From Liolophura sinensis (lineage: Eukaryota > Mollusca > Polyplacophora > Chitonida > Chitonidae): a stretch of DNA of 64,000 nt. This document shows positions 1 through 13,300 of the stretch, piece by piece. Numbering within the stretch: the stretch's first letter is position 1; each line of letters opens with the position of its first letter. The position numbers and the translations under genes were made by a program. Below the pieces are notes generated by a model that ran no database searches, was not told where the DNA came from, and saw only the letters and a list, made by a program, of their open reading frames with translations. The stretch covers positions 2,728,001-2,792,000 of the forward strand of contig NC_088300.1 of assembly GCF_032854445.1 (NCBI RefSeq), in the 5' to 3' direction.

Positions 1-3000
1 TGTATTACAGTCTACCACACAGAGCCAGCTGTTGTCAAACAAGGACAGGCAGTCTGTGAGTCCAGGCACATGATGACCTAATGTATTACAGTCTACCACA
101 CAGAGCCAGTTGTTGTCAAACAAGGACAGGCAGTCTGTGAATCCAGACACATGATGACCTAATGTATTACAGTCTACCACACAGAGCCAGCTGTTGTCAA
201 ACAAGGACAGGCAGTCTGTGAATCCAGGCATATGATGACCTAATGTATTACAGTCTACCACACAGAGCCAGCTGTTGTCAAACAAGGACAGGCAGTCTGT
301 GAATCCAGGCACATGATGATCTAATGTATTACAGTCTACCACACAGAGCCAGCTGTTGTCAAACAAGGACAGGCAGTCTGTGAATCCAGGCACATGATAA
401 TCTAATGTATTACAATCCCCCAGTCTACCACACAGAGCCAGCTGTTGTCAAACAAGGACAGGCAGCCTGTGAATCCAGGCACATGATGACCTAATGTATT
501 ACAGTCTACCACACAGAGCCAGCTGTTGTCAAACAAGGACAGGCAGCCTGTGAATCCAGGCACATGATGACCTAATGTATTATAGTCTACCACACAGAGC
601 CAGCTGTTGTCAAACAAGGACGGGCAGTCTGTGAATCCAGGCACATGATGACCTAATGTATTACAGTCTACCACACAGGGCCAGCTGTTGTCAAACAAGG
701 ACAGGCAGCCTGTGAATCCAGGCACATGATGACCTAATGTATTATAGTCTACCACACAGAGCCAGCTGTTGTCAAACAAGGACAGGCAGCCTGTGAATCC
801 AGGCACATGATGACCTAATGTATTACAGTCTACCACACAGAGCCAGTTGTTGTCAAACAAGGACAGGCAGTCTGTGAATCCAGGCACATGATGACCTAAT
901 GTATTACAGTCTACCACACAGAGCCAGCTGTTGTCAAACAAGGACAGGCAGCCTTTGAATCCAGGCACATGATGACCTAATGTATTACAATCCCCCAGTC
1001 TACCACACAGAGCCAGCTGTTGTCAAACAAGGACAGGCACATGATGACCTGATGTATTACAATCCCCCAGTCTACCACACAGACCCATCTGTTGTCAAAC
1101 AAGGACAGGCACATGATGACCTAATGTATTACAGTCTACCACACAGAGCCAGCTGTTGTCAAACAAGGACAGGCAGTCTGTAAATCCAGGCACATGATGA
1201 CCTAATGTATTACAGTCTACCACACAGAGCCAGCTGTTGTCAAACAAGGACAGGCAGTCTGTGAATCCAGGCACATGATGACCTAATGTATTACAGTCTA
1301 CCACACAGAGCCAGCTGTTGTCAAACAAGGACAGGCAGCCTGTGAATACAGGCACATGATGACCTAATGTATTACAGTCTACCACACAGAGCCAGCTGTT
1401 GTCAAACAAGGACAGGCAGTCTGTGAATCCAGGCACATGATGACCTAATGTATTACAGTCTACCACACAGAGCCAGCTGTTGTCAAACAAGGACAGGCAG
1501 CCTGTGAATCCAGGCACATGATGACCTAATGTATTACAGTCTACCACACAGAGCCAGCTGTTGTCAAACAAGGACAGGCAGTCTGTGAATCCAGGCACAT
1601 AATGACCTAATGTATTACAGTCTACCACACAGAGCCAGCTGTTGTCAAACAAGGACAGGCAGCCTGTGAATCCAGGCACATGATGACCTAATGTATTACA
1701 GTCTACCACACAGAGCCAGCTGTTGTCAAACAAGGACAGGCAGTCTGTGAATCCAGGCACATAATGACCTAATGTATTACAGTCTACCACACAGAGCCAG
1801 CTGTTGTCAAACAAGGAGAGGCAGTCTGTGAATTCAGGCACATGATGACCTAATGTATTACAGTCTACCACACAGAGCCAGCTGTTGTCAAACAAGAACA
1901 GGCAGTCTGTGAATCCAGGCACATAATGACCTAATGTATTACAGTCTACCACACAGAGCCAGCTGTTGTCAAACAAGAACAGGCAGTCTGTGAATCCAGG
2001 CACCTGATGATCTAATGTATTACAGTCTACCACACAGAGCCAGCTGTTGTCAAACAAGGACAGGCAGTCTGTGAATCCAGGCACATGATGATCTAATGTA
2101 TTACAATACCCCAGTCTACCACACAGAGCCAGCTGTTGTCAAACAAGGACAGGTAGTCTGTGAATTCAGGCACATGATGACCTAATGTATTACAGTCTAC
2201 CACACAGAGCCAGCTGTTGTCAAACAAGGACAGGCAGTCTGTGAATTCAGGCACATGATGACCTAATGTATTACAGTCTACCACACAGAGCCAGCTGTTG
2301 TCAAACAAGGACAGGCACTCTGTGAATTCAGGCACATGATGACCTAATGTATTACAGTCTACCACACAGAGCCAGCTGTTGTCAAACAAGGACAGGCAGT
2401 CTGTAAATCCAGGCACATGATGACCTAATGTATTACAGTCTACCACACAGAGCCAGCTGTTGTCAAACAAGGACAGGCAGCCTGTGAATCCAGGCACATG
2501 ATGACCTAATGTATTACAGTCTACCACACAGAGCCAGCTGTTGTCAAACAAGGACAGGCAGCCTGTGAATCCAGGCACATGATGACCTAATGTATTACAG
2601 TCTACCACACAGAGCCAGCTGTTGTCAAACAAGGACAGGCAGTCTGTGAATCCAGGCACATGATGACCAAATGTATTACAATCCCCCAGTCTACCACACA
2701 GAGCCAGCTGTTGTCAAACAAGGACAGGCAGTCTGTGAATCTAGGCACATGATGACCTAATGTATTACAATCTACCACACAGAGCCAGCTGTTGTCAAAC
2801 AAGGACAGGCAGTCTGTGAATTCAGGCACATGATGACCTAATGTATTACAGTCTACCACACAGAGCCAGCTGTTGTCAAACAAGGACAGGCAGCCTGTGA
2901 ATCCAGGCACATGATGACCTAATGTATTACAGTCTACCACACAGAGCCAGCTGTTGTCAAACAAGGACAGGCAGTCTGTGAATCCAGGCACATAATGACC

Positions 3001-3742
3001 TAATGTATTACAGTCTACCACACAGAGCCAGCTGTTGTCAAACAAGGAGAGGCAGTCTGTGAATTCAGGCACATGATGACCTAATGTATTACAGTCTACC
3101 ACACAGAGCCAGCTGTTGTCAAACAAGGACAGGCAGCCTGTGAATCCAGGCACATGCTGACCTAATGTATTACAGTCTACCACACAGAGCCAGCTGTTGT
3201 CAAACAAGGACAGGCAGTCTGTGAATCCAGGCACATGATGATCTAATGTATTACAATACCCCAGTCTACCACACAGAGCCAGCTGTTGTCAAACAAGGAC
3301 AGGCAGTCTGTGAATCCAGGCACATGATGACCTAATGTATTACAATCCCCCAGTCTACCACACAGAGCCAGCTGTTGTCAAACAAGGGCAGGTAGCCTGT
3401 GAATCCAGGCACATGATGACCTAATGTATTACAGTCTACCACACAGAGCCAGCTGTTGTCAAACAAGGAGAGGCAGTCTGTGAATCCAGGCACCTGATGA
3501 TCTAATGTATTACAGTCTACCACACAGAGCCAGCTGTTGTCAAACAAGGACAGGCAGCCTGTGAATCCAGGCACCTGATGATCTAATGTATTACAGTCTA
3601 CCACACAGAGCCAGCTGTTGTCAAACAAGGAGAGGCAGTCTGTGAATCCAGGCACCTGATGATCTAATGTATTACAGTCTACCACACAGAGCCAGCTGTT
3701 GTCAAACAAGGACAGGCAGTCGGTGAATCCAGGCACATGACC
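1..3742. repeat. 81-bp satellite array with ~575-bp higher-order period
   Basis: About 46 head-to-tail copies of an 81-bp unit run from the window edge to 3742, so the true array is longer. Most units differ by a few recurrent substitutions. A variant junction with an extra C-rich stretch (CAATCCCCCAGT or CAATACCCCAGT) recurs at 412, 988, 1060, 2104, 2679, 3254 and 3343. Several of these spacings are 575-576 bp, and the same sub-variant recurs at 1150 bp, so blocks of seven units have been copied as higher-order repeats. Because 81 is a multiple of three, one minus-strand frame stays open across many units (a 27-residue repeat). The recurrent substitutions change residues in that frame (D/G, G/E, H/Y), which argues against coding. 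The array lies just 3' of the ZC3H14 polyadenylation region. Confidence 0.97.
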
Positions 3743-3788
3743 AGGCAGGCAGTTTCTAGGTTTGCAAATTATACAAAACCTTTTCATA

Positions 3789-3794
3789 TTTATT
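3789..3794 (-). other. Candidate polyadenylation signal (distal) of ZC3H14
   Basis: AATAAA on the minus strand, about 430 nt after the ZC3H14 stop codon and 47 bp before the satellite array begins. If used, the transcript would end close to the array edge. Seen only as a hexamer; use is inference. Confidence 0.4.
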
Positions 3795-4103
3795 TCTTTC
3801 ATGTGGATTTAATGACATAGCAGGTAATCTCAAGGTTTCCCACATGTGACACATATTTTCTCCAGCAAAATGAGCTCAATGATTGGCCATATTTGTGGAA
3901 AGCAAGTCATTTCCCAGGAGATTCTTTACGGCTACCTCAATGTGCATGAAAATACAATCATTTACAGCGAGCATGGCCCAGAGTTCGGTGCAGCAACAAC
4001 TATGCCACACAACGTTTTGCAGTAAGAAATCATTAAGAAGAACTGACTTAAAGGGATACAGAATGTTTGCTGGCTGGGCAATGTGAAAGGTGTAAATGAG
4101 GCA

Positions 4104-4215
4104 GGCACTGTACACTTATTCAAACATGACCACAGCTGGAGGCTTTAACACAGGAAATCCTATCTCCACTCTCAGCCAATCAGTGTTTATTCTGCATCCC
4201 TTTTAAGTCAGTTAT
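4104..4215. repeat. Dispersed repeat R1, copy 1
   Basis: About 110 bp aligns with a second copy at 17830-17945 in the same orientation. Shared blocks include TTATTCAA, GGCTTTA, CCTATCTCC, AGCCAATCAG and ATCCCTT. This copy overlaps the start of the ZC3H14 3' UTR, the other lies in an intron of the same gene. Family unknown. Confidence 0.7.
4186..4191 (-). other. Candidate polyadenylation signal (proximal) of ZC3H14
   Basis: AATAAA on the minus strand about 33 nt after the stop codon. It is contributed by the R1 dispersed repeat. A very short 3' UTR would result, so the distal hexamer near 3790 is an equally good candidate. Confidence 0.4.
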
Positions 4216-4223
4216 CTGCTTGC

Positions 4224-4352
4224 TCACCTAATGTGCTCTGCCTTTGGTGCAGTCCCCGAAGATGACCACCTGAACTGGTCTTTACCGGGTAGAGCAGGGT
4301 GGTGGAAAGGGCAGGTGGCTTTGACAGCACATGACAGGCCATAACGGCATGG
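4224..4352 (-). CDS. ZC3H14: ZC3H14 exon 15: zinc finger 5 and C-terminus
   Basis: Acceptor TTGTTTCAG, then PCRYGLSC...; finger of form CX5CX5CX3H ending in HH, followed by a 24-residue tail and TGA. The stop overlaps a donor-like AGGTGAGC, but the tail length agrees with the vertebrate C-terminus, so I treat this as the terminal exon. Confidence 0.9.
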   Translation of the reverse strand, partial: PCRYGLSCAVKATCPFHHPALPGKDQFRWSSSGTAPKAEHIR

Positions 4353-7300
4353 CTGAAACAAGGGAAAACATTGTCATAGCAAGTCCTTTGTTCAAAACCA
4401 AACTTAATATTCTTACATTCTTATTTCACCCATCGACGTGGTGGTTTCATTTTTATTCCTCATGAAGTGAGTGTTTTAAATGAAGTCTGTTGAAGAACTA
4501 GCAAATGTCATAGTTTTCTATGATGATTTTCTTTCAGAAGAAGCACATCAAGTTGAAGTTTTTCCACAGTAAATATTACATATTACAAAATATTACTTCA
4601 GAAGATATGCTTAAAATATATATACATCAGTGTTTAACAATTTCACTGTAGTTTGGGGAAATATAAGTCCACATGAGTGTACACTTACCTTAGGGTGTGA
4701 GAAGGGACAACTCATATTGGTACACTTGGGGAAGAATTTACACTTGGGTTTGGTGGGGTTGACAGCTGGTCTGATAGGGTTAGGCGCAGCCACTGGGTAC
4801 AACACAGCCGTCGCCTGAGGGGGCAGGGAAATGTCTGAAATACAAAACCATGACAGTGTGCATGTATGTGTTGACTTGTACTGGGTACGTCCACTAAAAA
4901 ACAAACGGCTATACTATAGGAAGGCCTGACTCAACTTTCCTTTCCTGTTTTCTCTCCCTTAGAATACATTTACTACAGGGTTTGCACAGGTCCTTGAAAA
5001 CCTGGAAAGTATGTGAATTTTTTTTAAGAAATTCCACACCTTGAAAGTCCTTGAAAGTGCTTGAATTTCAGGGGGCTTAATGATGTTAATGTCACAGACG
5101 TGAAAAAGTAAAGCAGTATAAAACCTTTCATGTTTTATCGTACTTGTGCCTGGTTTACTTTCCACGCCATCTTCAGTATCCGCTCCAGGCCGCAACTTGG
5201 CTGACTCATATCTTGCAGCATCTTAGTGTTACTGTCCAGGGCTGTGTACATACCCCTAAGTTTGTGGGGCCTCCGTGGCTCAATTGGCTAGAGCTCTAGC
5301 GCAGCGTAATGACCTAAGAGCCTCTCACCAATGCGGTTGCCGTGAGTACAGTCCAGCTCATGCTGGCTTCCTCTTTGGCTGTATGTGGAAGTTCTGCCTG
5401 CGGATGGTCGTGGGTTTCCCCCCGGGCTCTGCCCGGTTTCCTCCCACCATAATGCTGGCCGCCGTCGTATAGGTGAAATATTCTTGAGTACGGCGTAAAA
5501 CACCAATCAAAATTAAAAAAAATAAATAACCAAAGTTTGCAGACCTGGATCATGGATATTTATCGTACAGCCGAACATGTTGCCATCTTGACTGGCACAG
5601 ATAAACACACAGCATACCTAACAAACTAGAGATTAACCTGTTCAGCATAACTGTGATAGGGGCGGTAACTCTTGACAAACAACCCATGTCGCCTGGGACA
5701 AAATGGCGAGAGTGCACATAAATTTTTTATTGTAGGAAGTTAACAGATGAAGGTGAACAACAGCCCAATCGCCAAATATTGTACACAAACTGGGGAATTT
5801 CACACTTGAGGGTGGTGTCACGTGGTAAAGGAGCTTTTCACAGTGGAGTGGGAAGTTAAGAGATGAAGGTGAACAACAGCCCAACCGCCAATTATTGTAC
5901 ACAAACTGGGGAATTTCACACTTGAGGGTGGTGTCACGTGGTAAAGGAGCTTTTCACAGTGGAGTGGGAAGTTAACAGATGAAGGTGAACAACAGCCCAA
6001 CCGCCAATTATTGTACACAAACTGGGGAATTTCACACTTGAGGGTGGTGTCACGTGGTAAAGGAGCTTTTCACAGTGGAGTGGGAAGTTAACAGATGAAG
6101 GTGAACAACAGCCCAACCGCCAATTATTGTACACAAACTGGGGAATTTCACACTTGAGGGTGGTGTCACGTGGTAAAGGAGCTTTTCACAGTGGAGTGGG
6201 AAGTTAAGAGATGAAGGTGAACAACAGCCCAACCGCCAATTATTGTACACAAACTGGGGAATTTCACACTTGAGGGTGGTGTCACGTGGTAAAGGAGCTT
6301 TTCACAGTGGAGTGGGAAGTTAACAGATGAAGGTGAACAACAGCCCAACCGCCAATTATTGTACACAAACTGGGGAATTTCACACTTGAGGGTGGTGTCA
6401 CGTGGTAAAGGAGCTTTTCACAGTGGAGTGGGAAGTTAACAGATGAAGGTGAACAACAGCCCAATCGCCAAATATTGTACACAAACTGGGGAGTTTCACA
6501 CTTGAGGGTGGTGTCACGTGGTAAAGGAGCTTTTCACAGTGGAGTGGGAAGTTAACAGATGAAGGTGAACAACAGCCCAACCGCCAATTATTGTACACAA
6601 ACTGGGGAATTTCACACCTGAGGGTGGTGTCACGTGGTAAAGGAGCTTTTCACAGTGGAGTGGGAAGTTAACAGATGAAGGTGAACAACAGCCCAACCGC
6701 CAATTATTGTACACAAACTGGGGAATTTCACACTTGAGGGTGGTGTCACGTGGTAAAGGAGCTTTTCACAGTGGAGTGGGAAGTTAACAGATGAAGGTGA
6801 ACAACAGCCCAACCGCCAATTATTGTACACAAACTGGGGAATTTCACACTTGAGGGTGGTGTCACGTGGTAAAGGAGCTTTTCACAGTGGAGTGGGAAGT
6901 TAAGAGATGAAGGTGAACAACAGCCCAACCGCCAATTATTGTACACAAACTGGGGAATTTCACACTTGAGGGTGGTGTCACGTGGTAAAGGAGCTTTTCA
7001 CAGTGGAGTGGGAAGTTAACAGATGAAGGTGAACAACAGCCCAACCGCCAATTATTGTACACAAACTGGGGAATTTCACACTTGAGGGTGGTGTCACGTG
7101 GTAAAGGAGCTTTTCACAGTGGAGTGGGAAGTTAACAGATGAAGGTGAACAACAGCCCAACCGCCAATTATTGTACACAAACTGGGAATTTCACGCTTGA
7201 GGGTGGTGTCACGTGGTAAAGGAGCTTTTCACAGTGGAGTGGGAAGTTAACAGATGAAGGTGAACAACAGCCCAATCGCCAAATATTGTACACAAACTGG

Positions 7301-10300
7301 GGAGTTTCACACTTGAGGGTGGTGTCACGTGGTAAAGGAGCTTTTCACAGTGGAGTGGAAGTTAACAGATGAAGGTGAACAACAGCCCAACCGCCAATTA
7401 TTGTACACAAACTGGGGAATTTCACACCTGAGGGTGGTGTCACGTGGTAAAGGAGCTTTTCACAGTGGAGTGGGAAGTTAACAGATGAAGGTGAACAACA
7501 GCCCAACCGCCAATTATTGTACACAAACTGGGGAATTTCACACCTGAGGGTGGTGTCACGTGGTAAAGGAGCTTTTCACAGTGGAGTGGGAAGTTAACAG
7601 ATGAAGGTGAACAACAGCCCAACCGCCAATTATTGTACACAAACTGGGGAATTTCACACTTGAGGGTGGTGTCACGTGGTAAAGGAGCTTTTCACAGTGG
7701 AGTGGGAAGTTAACAGATGAAGGTGAACAACAGCCCAACCGCCAATTATTGTACACAAACTGGGGAATTTCACACTTGAGGGTGGTGTCACGTGGTAAAG
7801 GAGCTTTTCACAGTGGACATCTGAGAAGGAGCTCACTGACCAACATCAGGGTCACCTTGGTCTTTACAACTGCCCACAAAATGAGTTTAGAGTTGCTCTC
7901 AAGGGAGTTTGTCTTTCAAAAATGGCAAAAAACAACAATGTCATTCACACACATCGTCATGGATGGTGTTTACGCCATGTCCACATTTCGCTTCAGTTTT
8001 GAATTCTGGTAGGTTCTTGAATTTAGTCTTTTATGTCCTACAAAGTCCTGTAAGGTCCTGAAATTTATTTTCTTATCTGTGCGAACCCTGTTACTAAGCT
8101 GTGCTGTGTCAAATCATGATAACAGTGTAGAGCACCTCTCACTGATAAACATACACTCATCCTGTTACAGGCCTACTTCCTACTTCACAAACTTGTCCGG
8201 CTCACACAGGAAGTCAGTCGTGTCGATACAGCTTCGAATTGGACAATATGACATGAACCATCCAAGAATATTTTGTTGATGGATTTTTCTTGCATGTGAG
8301 GCATTTTGGCCATTTGAACAGAGAATGGGTCTGCGTTTATCATGTATGTTTAATCCGTGTCAATTGTCGTGTCAAAAATGGATTGTAGCGCAACATCTTC
8401 AGTGTTACAATGTCCTTTTTGTAAAGTAATCATGATGACATCAATAAAATGGTGTCAAAGGTCAGACTATTGGGCATTTGTCAGGCCTCCATTAGAATCC
8501 ACACTGAGGTATTATGTGCTGATATTAGGAGTATATATGGGGTCCAACATCAGCTTAAGTTCAGAGATTGTAACAAAAGATTACATCTTGCTACCCTTCC
8601 ATCTGTTTGCACTTGTGCGATATATTTGTGCAATTTACCAGTAAGCCATTTGAGTGACCACTGCTTTTATCTACACGATTCTACCGGAGAAAATAAATGA
8701 AAAAAAAAGCCAAATCTGATACAAAAATTTTAATGCATAGGCCTTTAGAAAAGGTTAACTTTTGGAGCACGTTCATCTCCTTGTCTGACTACTGGATTTT
8801 AATCACCTGAACACAGCACTAAATACCACCACTTTCACAGATATGCTCATAAAAGTGCTAATAATTCAATGCCACTTTCATGTCTATTTCATCCATTTTT
8901 CTACACTAAGCGGCACTAAGCCCTAATCATCAATTTATCTACGCGTAATATAGAATTATGTATTTCCCCAACACTGATAACTGCTATTTACGTGTACCGA
9001 GACTACTTACATTGTGGTACAGCCTGCCTTATACCCGCGGGCCTCTTGCTGGCGTGGGTGAAGGGACAGTCAGGTTTGGTACACTTGGCATCATACTTAC
9101 AGTTGGGGTGTATATAGAGACATTTGTCCCCAAACTTACAGTTAGGGAATGAGCTGTGAAGAAATGAAAGAACGAGATTAAAAATACACTCGGCACCTTG
9201 TGCCACGCTCTGTTCCATATACACTTGTTAAGAAGCCATGATTTTCAGACTGTGCTACATGTACTAGTGTTGGACCATCCCTTTAACTGGATTTACACTC
9301 AGGTGGAGACTTAAAAGACAGAGTGTACAGGAGTGATGATATGAACACAGACTCCTATTAGCACAGGCGAATCAGAATTTACACTCAGACGGGGGCTCAC
9401 CGACACGGTGTGCAGGGGTGATGATATGAGCACAGACTCCCATTAGCACAGGCAAGTCAGAATTTACACTCAGATGGGGACTCACCGACAAGGTGTGCAG
9501 GGATGATGATATGAGCACAGACTCCATTAGCCACAGGCAATTCAAGAATTTACACTCAGATGGGGGACTCACTGACAAGGTGTACAGGGATGATGATATG
9601 AGCACAGACTCCCATTAGCACAGGCAATTCAGAATTTACACTCAGATGGGGACTCACTGACAAGGTGTGCAGGGATGATGATATGAGCACAGACGAGTCA
9701 GAATTTACACTCAGATGGGGACTCACCGACAAGGTGTGTAGGGATGATGATATGAGCACTGATTCACATTAGGACACGTGAGTCAGAATTTACACTCAGA
9801 TGGGGACTCACTGACAAGGTGTAACAGGGGTGATGATATGAGCACAGACTCCCATTAGCACAGGTCAGTCAGAATTTACACTCAGACGGAGATTCACGAC
9901 AAGGTGTACAGGGGTGATGATATGAGCACAGACTCCCATTAAGCACAGGCAAGTCAGAATTTACACTCAGACGGGCACTCACTGACAAGGTGTGCAGGGA
10001 TGATGAGATGAGTACAGACTCCCATTAGCACAGGTGAATCAGAATTTACACTTAGACGGAGATTCACCGACAAGGCGTACACAGGGGTGATGATATGAGC
10101 ACAGACTCCCATTAGCACCGGTGAATCAGAATTTACACTCGGATGGGGACTCACTGACAAGGTGTGCAGGGATGATGATATGAGCACTGATTCCCATTAG
10201 CACAGGCGAGTCAGAATTTACACTCAGATGGGGACTCCACCGACAAGGTGTGCAGGGACCATGATATGACCACAGACTCCCATTAGCACAGGCGAGTCAG

Positions 10301-13300
10301 AATTTACACTCAGATGGGGACTCACCGACAAGGTGTGTAGGGATGATGATATGAGCACTGATTCACATTAGCACACGTGAGTCAGAATTTACACTCAGAC
10401 GGGGACTCACTGACAAGGTGTACAGGGGTGATGATATGAGCACAGACTCCCATTAGCACAGGTCAGTCAGAATTTACACTCAGACGGAGATTCACCGACA
10501 AGGTGTACAGGGGTGATGATATGAGCACAGACTCCCATTAGCACAGGCAAGTCAGAATTTACACTCAGACGGGCACTCACTGACAAGGTGTGCAGGGATG
10601 ATGATATGAGCACAGACTCCCATTAGCACAGGTGAATCAGAATTACACTCAGACGGAGATTCACCGACAAGGTGTACAGGGGTGATTGATATGAGCACAG
10701 ACTCCCATTAGCACAGGTGAATCAGAATTTACACTTGGATGGGGACTCACTGACAAGGTGTGCAGGGATGATGATATGAGCACAGACTCCCATTAGCACA
10801 GGCGAGGTCAGAATTTACACTCAGATGGGGACTCACCGACAAGGTGTGCAGGGACCATGATATGACCACAGACTCCCATTAGCACAGGCGAGTCAGAATT
10901 TACACTCAGATGGGGACTCACCGACAAGGTGTGCAGGGATGATGATACGAGCACTGATTCCCATTAGCACAGGCAAGTCAGAATTTACACTCAGATGGGG
11001 ACTCACCGACAAGGTGTGCAGGGATGATGATACGAGCACTGATTCCCATTAGCACAAGGCAAGTCAGAATTTACACTCAGATGGGGACTCACCGACAAGG
11101 TGTGCAGGGATGATGATACGAGCACTGATTCCCATTAGCACAGGCAGGCCAGAATTTACACTTCTCTGTTTTCTTGTTACTTGTAACAGCCATGGAAGAA
11201 TCCTCCTCGTCATCATTTTCAGCTAAGAGAAATAGATCACATAACAATAAACACCATATCTATTAATTTATTTGATTGGTGTTTTACGGCGTACTCAAGA
11301 ATATTTCACTTACACAACAGCCACCAGCAATTATATTGCTAACCCCCTCGGCCATAGAATGAACACCATAGGACAATGGGGTAATATAATACTGTGTGTG
11401 TCAATGAAAGTTTGGGATAAAATGTACTTAAACAACTCAAATTCAGATACCACAACTCATAAGCACAAAATCAATCTACATACATAAATATTTTAAGCAG
11501 CCATTGCAGGGAAACCAACGACCTACTAGAATCAAGGAAATCACTAAACGTGCAAACTTGATGCACAGGTTGGGCGGATTTTCAAAACTGATCTGGGGTT
11601 CCACGCAAATCAACCTGCACACAAAATGTTACCAAAATGAGAGGATATACATGTATGCAGCAGTTATTGCATGGAAAGCACAGCATGACGGACAAACAGA
11701 GAAACCCTAATTAATATCCCCAACTATGGAATAATTTAAAAGCCAGAAAATACAGGTACATGTTTAAGGGCCACAGCAGAAGAATTTGGTTGTATTTTTT
11801 GCATATAAACTACAGATGGTAGTGTACAGATGTGTAGCGTTACACAACTGTCCTTTACTATGTGTTCTTGTGAGGTTAACAACCTGTGCACTGGTACTAA
11901 CGATCTTTTCACACTGAATAACTGATCTCATATTAACAGATGATACACTTGCCATCTGATCCTGTGAGGTTGATGGACACGGTCTCCACTTTCTGCCTCT
12001 TTGGCAGCACATGAACGATGGGGACAACACTGCCCACATTACTGACACTGGACACAGAGCTACTGTCATCCACATCTGTGGGTGGATCTTTGGCTTCAAA
12101 CTTGAGGGGATCAACCCCGTCCAGCGTGACAATAAACCTTGTTTTATCTATCTCCTCTGCAGTTTTACTGAAACACAATCAACAAAATAATGAAAACTGT
12201 GATTTGCACCTGGCTAACACATATTCTGCTGCAACAAAACCATTGTCATATATTACATGGTCTTTTTGCATTTGACAGGAGCATTATTACAAATAATCAT
12301 CAACTGAAATTATTTTGCCCCATGTCTTATTGCCCATGTCTTATTAGTCCAAATTCTCATTCACAGTAAAAGAATTTACTCCAAATACACGTCTGAGAGA
12401 ATCACAATATCTTCCCTACAATTGCTGTAAGCTTTTAAATAGATAGTGGAGCAAATCAAACGGCCTCCAACAAAAACCAAAAGCTACCTGAGCTTGCTAG
12501 GCTATACACCATGTCCCACCTAAATATCATTCTCTTTCTCTAATCTCCTTCACTATTACTGTACCAGTTTCCCCGCCATTAACGGAATTGAATAATTCTA
12601 GCTGTCACCAAAAGCCTGATGCAGTATTAATAAAGTACACTACCACAGAAATACATGTCACCACACAACTACAAATGCATCTGAGCTGTAATTCTTCAAC
12701 TCTTTTGTGTGTTTACAAGATGTTTATACAAGCATACAAGGCATGATAAAATTACATGTTTTGTGAAGCCCTGAAATTGGCCAATTCAACCAATGTAGTT
12801 TTGTTTCTAAAATCAAATAAGGATGCACATAAATTGCCCTGAATGGCGCTATTTCATGTGCTAAAAGGTTGAGATTTACGGTACAATCATTCGATTTTGC
12901 TGCATAAGTTATGAGGATGTTGTCTCGGCAACATTTTATCTTGTCAAAAAGACAGATGGAGAAAAAATGAATATCTCAGCTAAGAAACTAAACTATCCAG
13001 ATATAGAACCATTTCCAAGATGCAGCCCATAAAAGATATTTGGTGTACATATACGTTGACAAACAAATCAAAATGACAGGAGAGAACACGACACTTATGG
13101 AAGCTGAAAGTTACAGAGTTCCAAGAACATTTGTAAGTTTACAGCTGAACTTATCTGGCAAAAACAAAACAAAAACACAAAAAAATAAAATTATCAGAAA
13201 GCCACCTCAACCTACATTCAACACACTCAAAAGCGCCAGTGGAGTTTCATGCCAGTATGAATAAACATACTCTAAAACTTACTCTTGCTGGACGAACCTT

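Larger units (their letters stand above)
4976..8090. mobile_element. Non-autonomous inverted-repeat DNA transposon with internal 116-bp array
   Basis: The left end CAGGGTTTGCACAG and the right end, read on the other strand as CAGGGTTCGCACAG, form terminal inverted repeats. Both ends continue into related 'CCTTGAAA / GTCCTTGAAA'-style subterminal sequence. A 6-bp direct duplication, TTACTA, flanks the element at 4970-4975 and 8091-8096. No transposase reading frame is visible inside. The interior holds a SINE and an 18-copy tandem array. The element sits in the intron between ZC3H14 exons 13 and 14. The superfamily is not assigned; the CAGGG start is compatible with several cut-and-paste groups. 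Confidence 0.8.

Noticed and set aside
402-3802. Long cysteine-containing open frames (27-residue repeats) on the minus strand
   Set aside because: They follow from an 81-bp unit lacking a stop in one frame. Recurrent variants change residues rather than being silent, and frames break at each C-rich junction variant.
3876-4115. Pair of 60-80 codon frames 3' of ZC3H14
   Set aside because: They lie in the 3' flank, show no family resemblance and are of a length expected by chance.
4224-4232. Donor-like AGGTGAGC overlapping the ZC3H14 stop codon, suggesting a further 3' exon
   Set aside because: The C-terminal length after finger 5 already matches the family, and no acceptor with family sequence is seen downstream before the satellite. 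The shared ACATTAGGT with the satellite unit is only nine bases, too short to claim descent.
5642-7756. Series of identical 66-residue open frames
   Set aside because: Overlapping frames generated by the 116-bp array inside a transposon; each ends in the same place in every unit.
9288-11092. Tandem array considered as a CRISPR-like or multi-finger coding block
   Set aside because: There are no unique spacers, and this is a eukaryotic intron. The finger copies carry TGA and lack acceptors, so they cannot add fingers to the protein.
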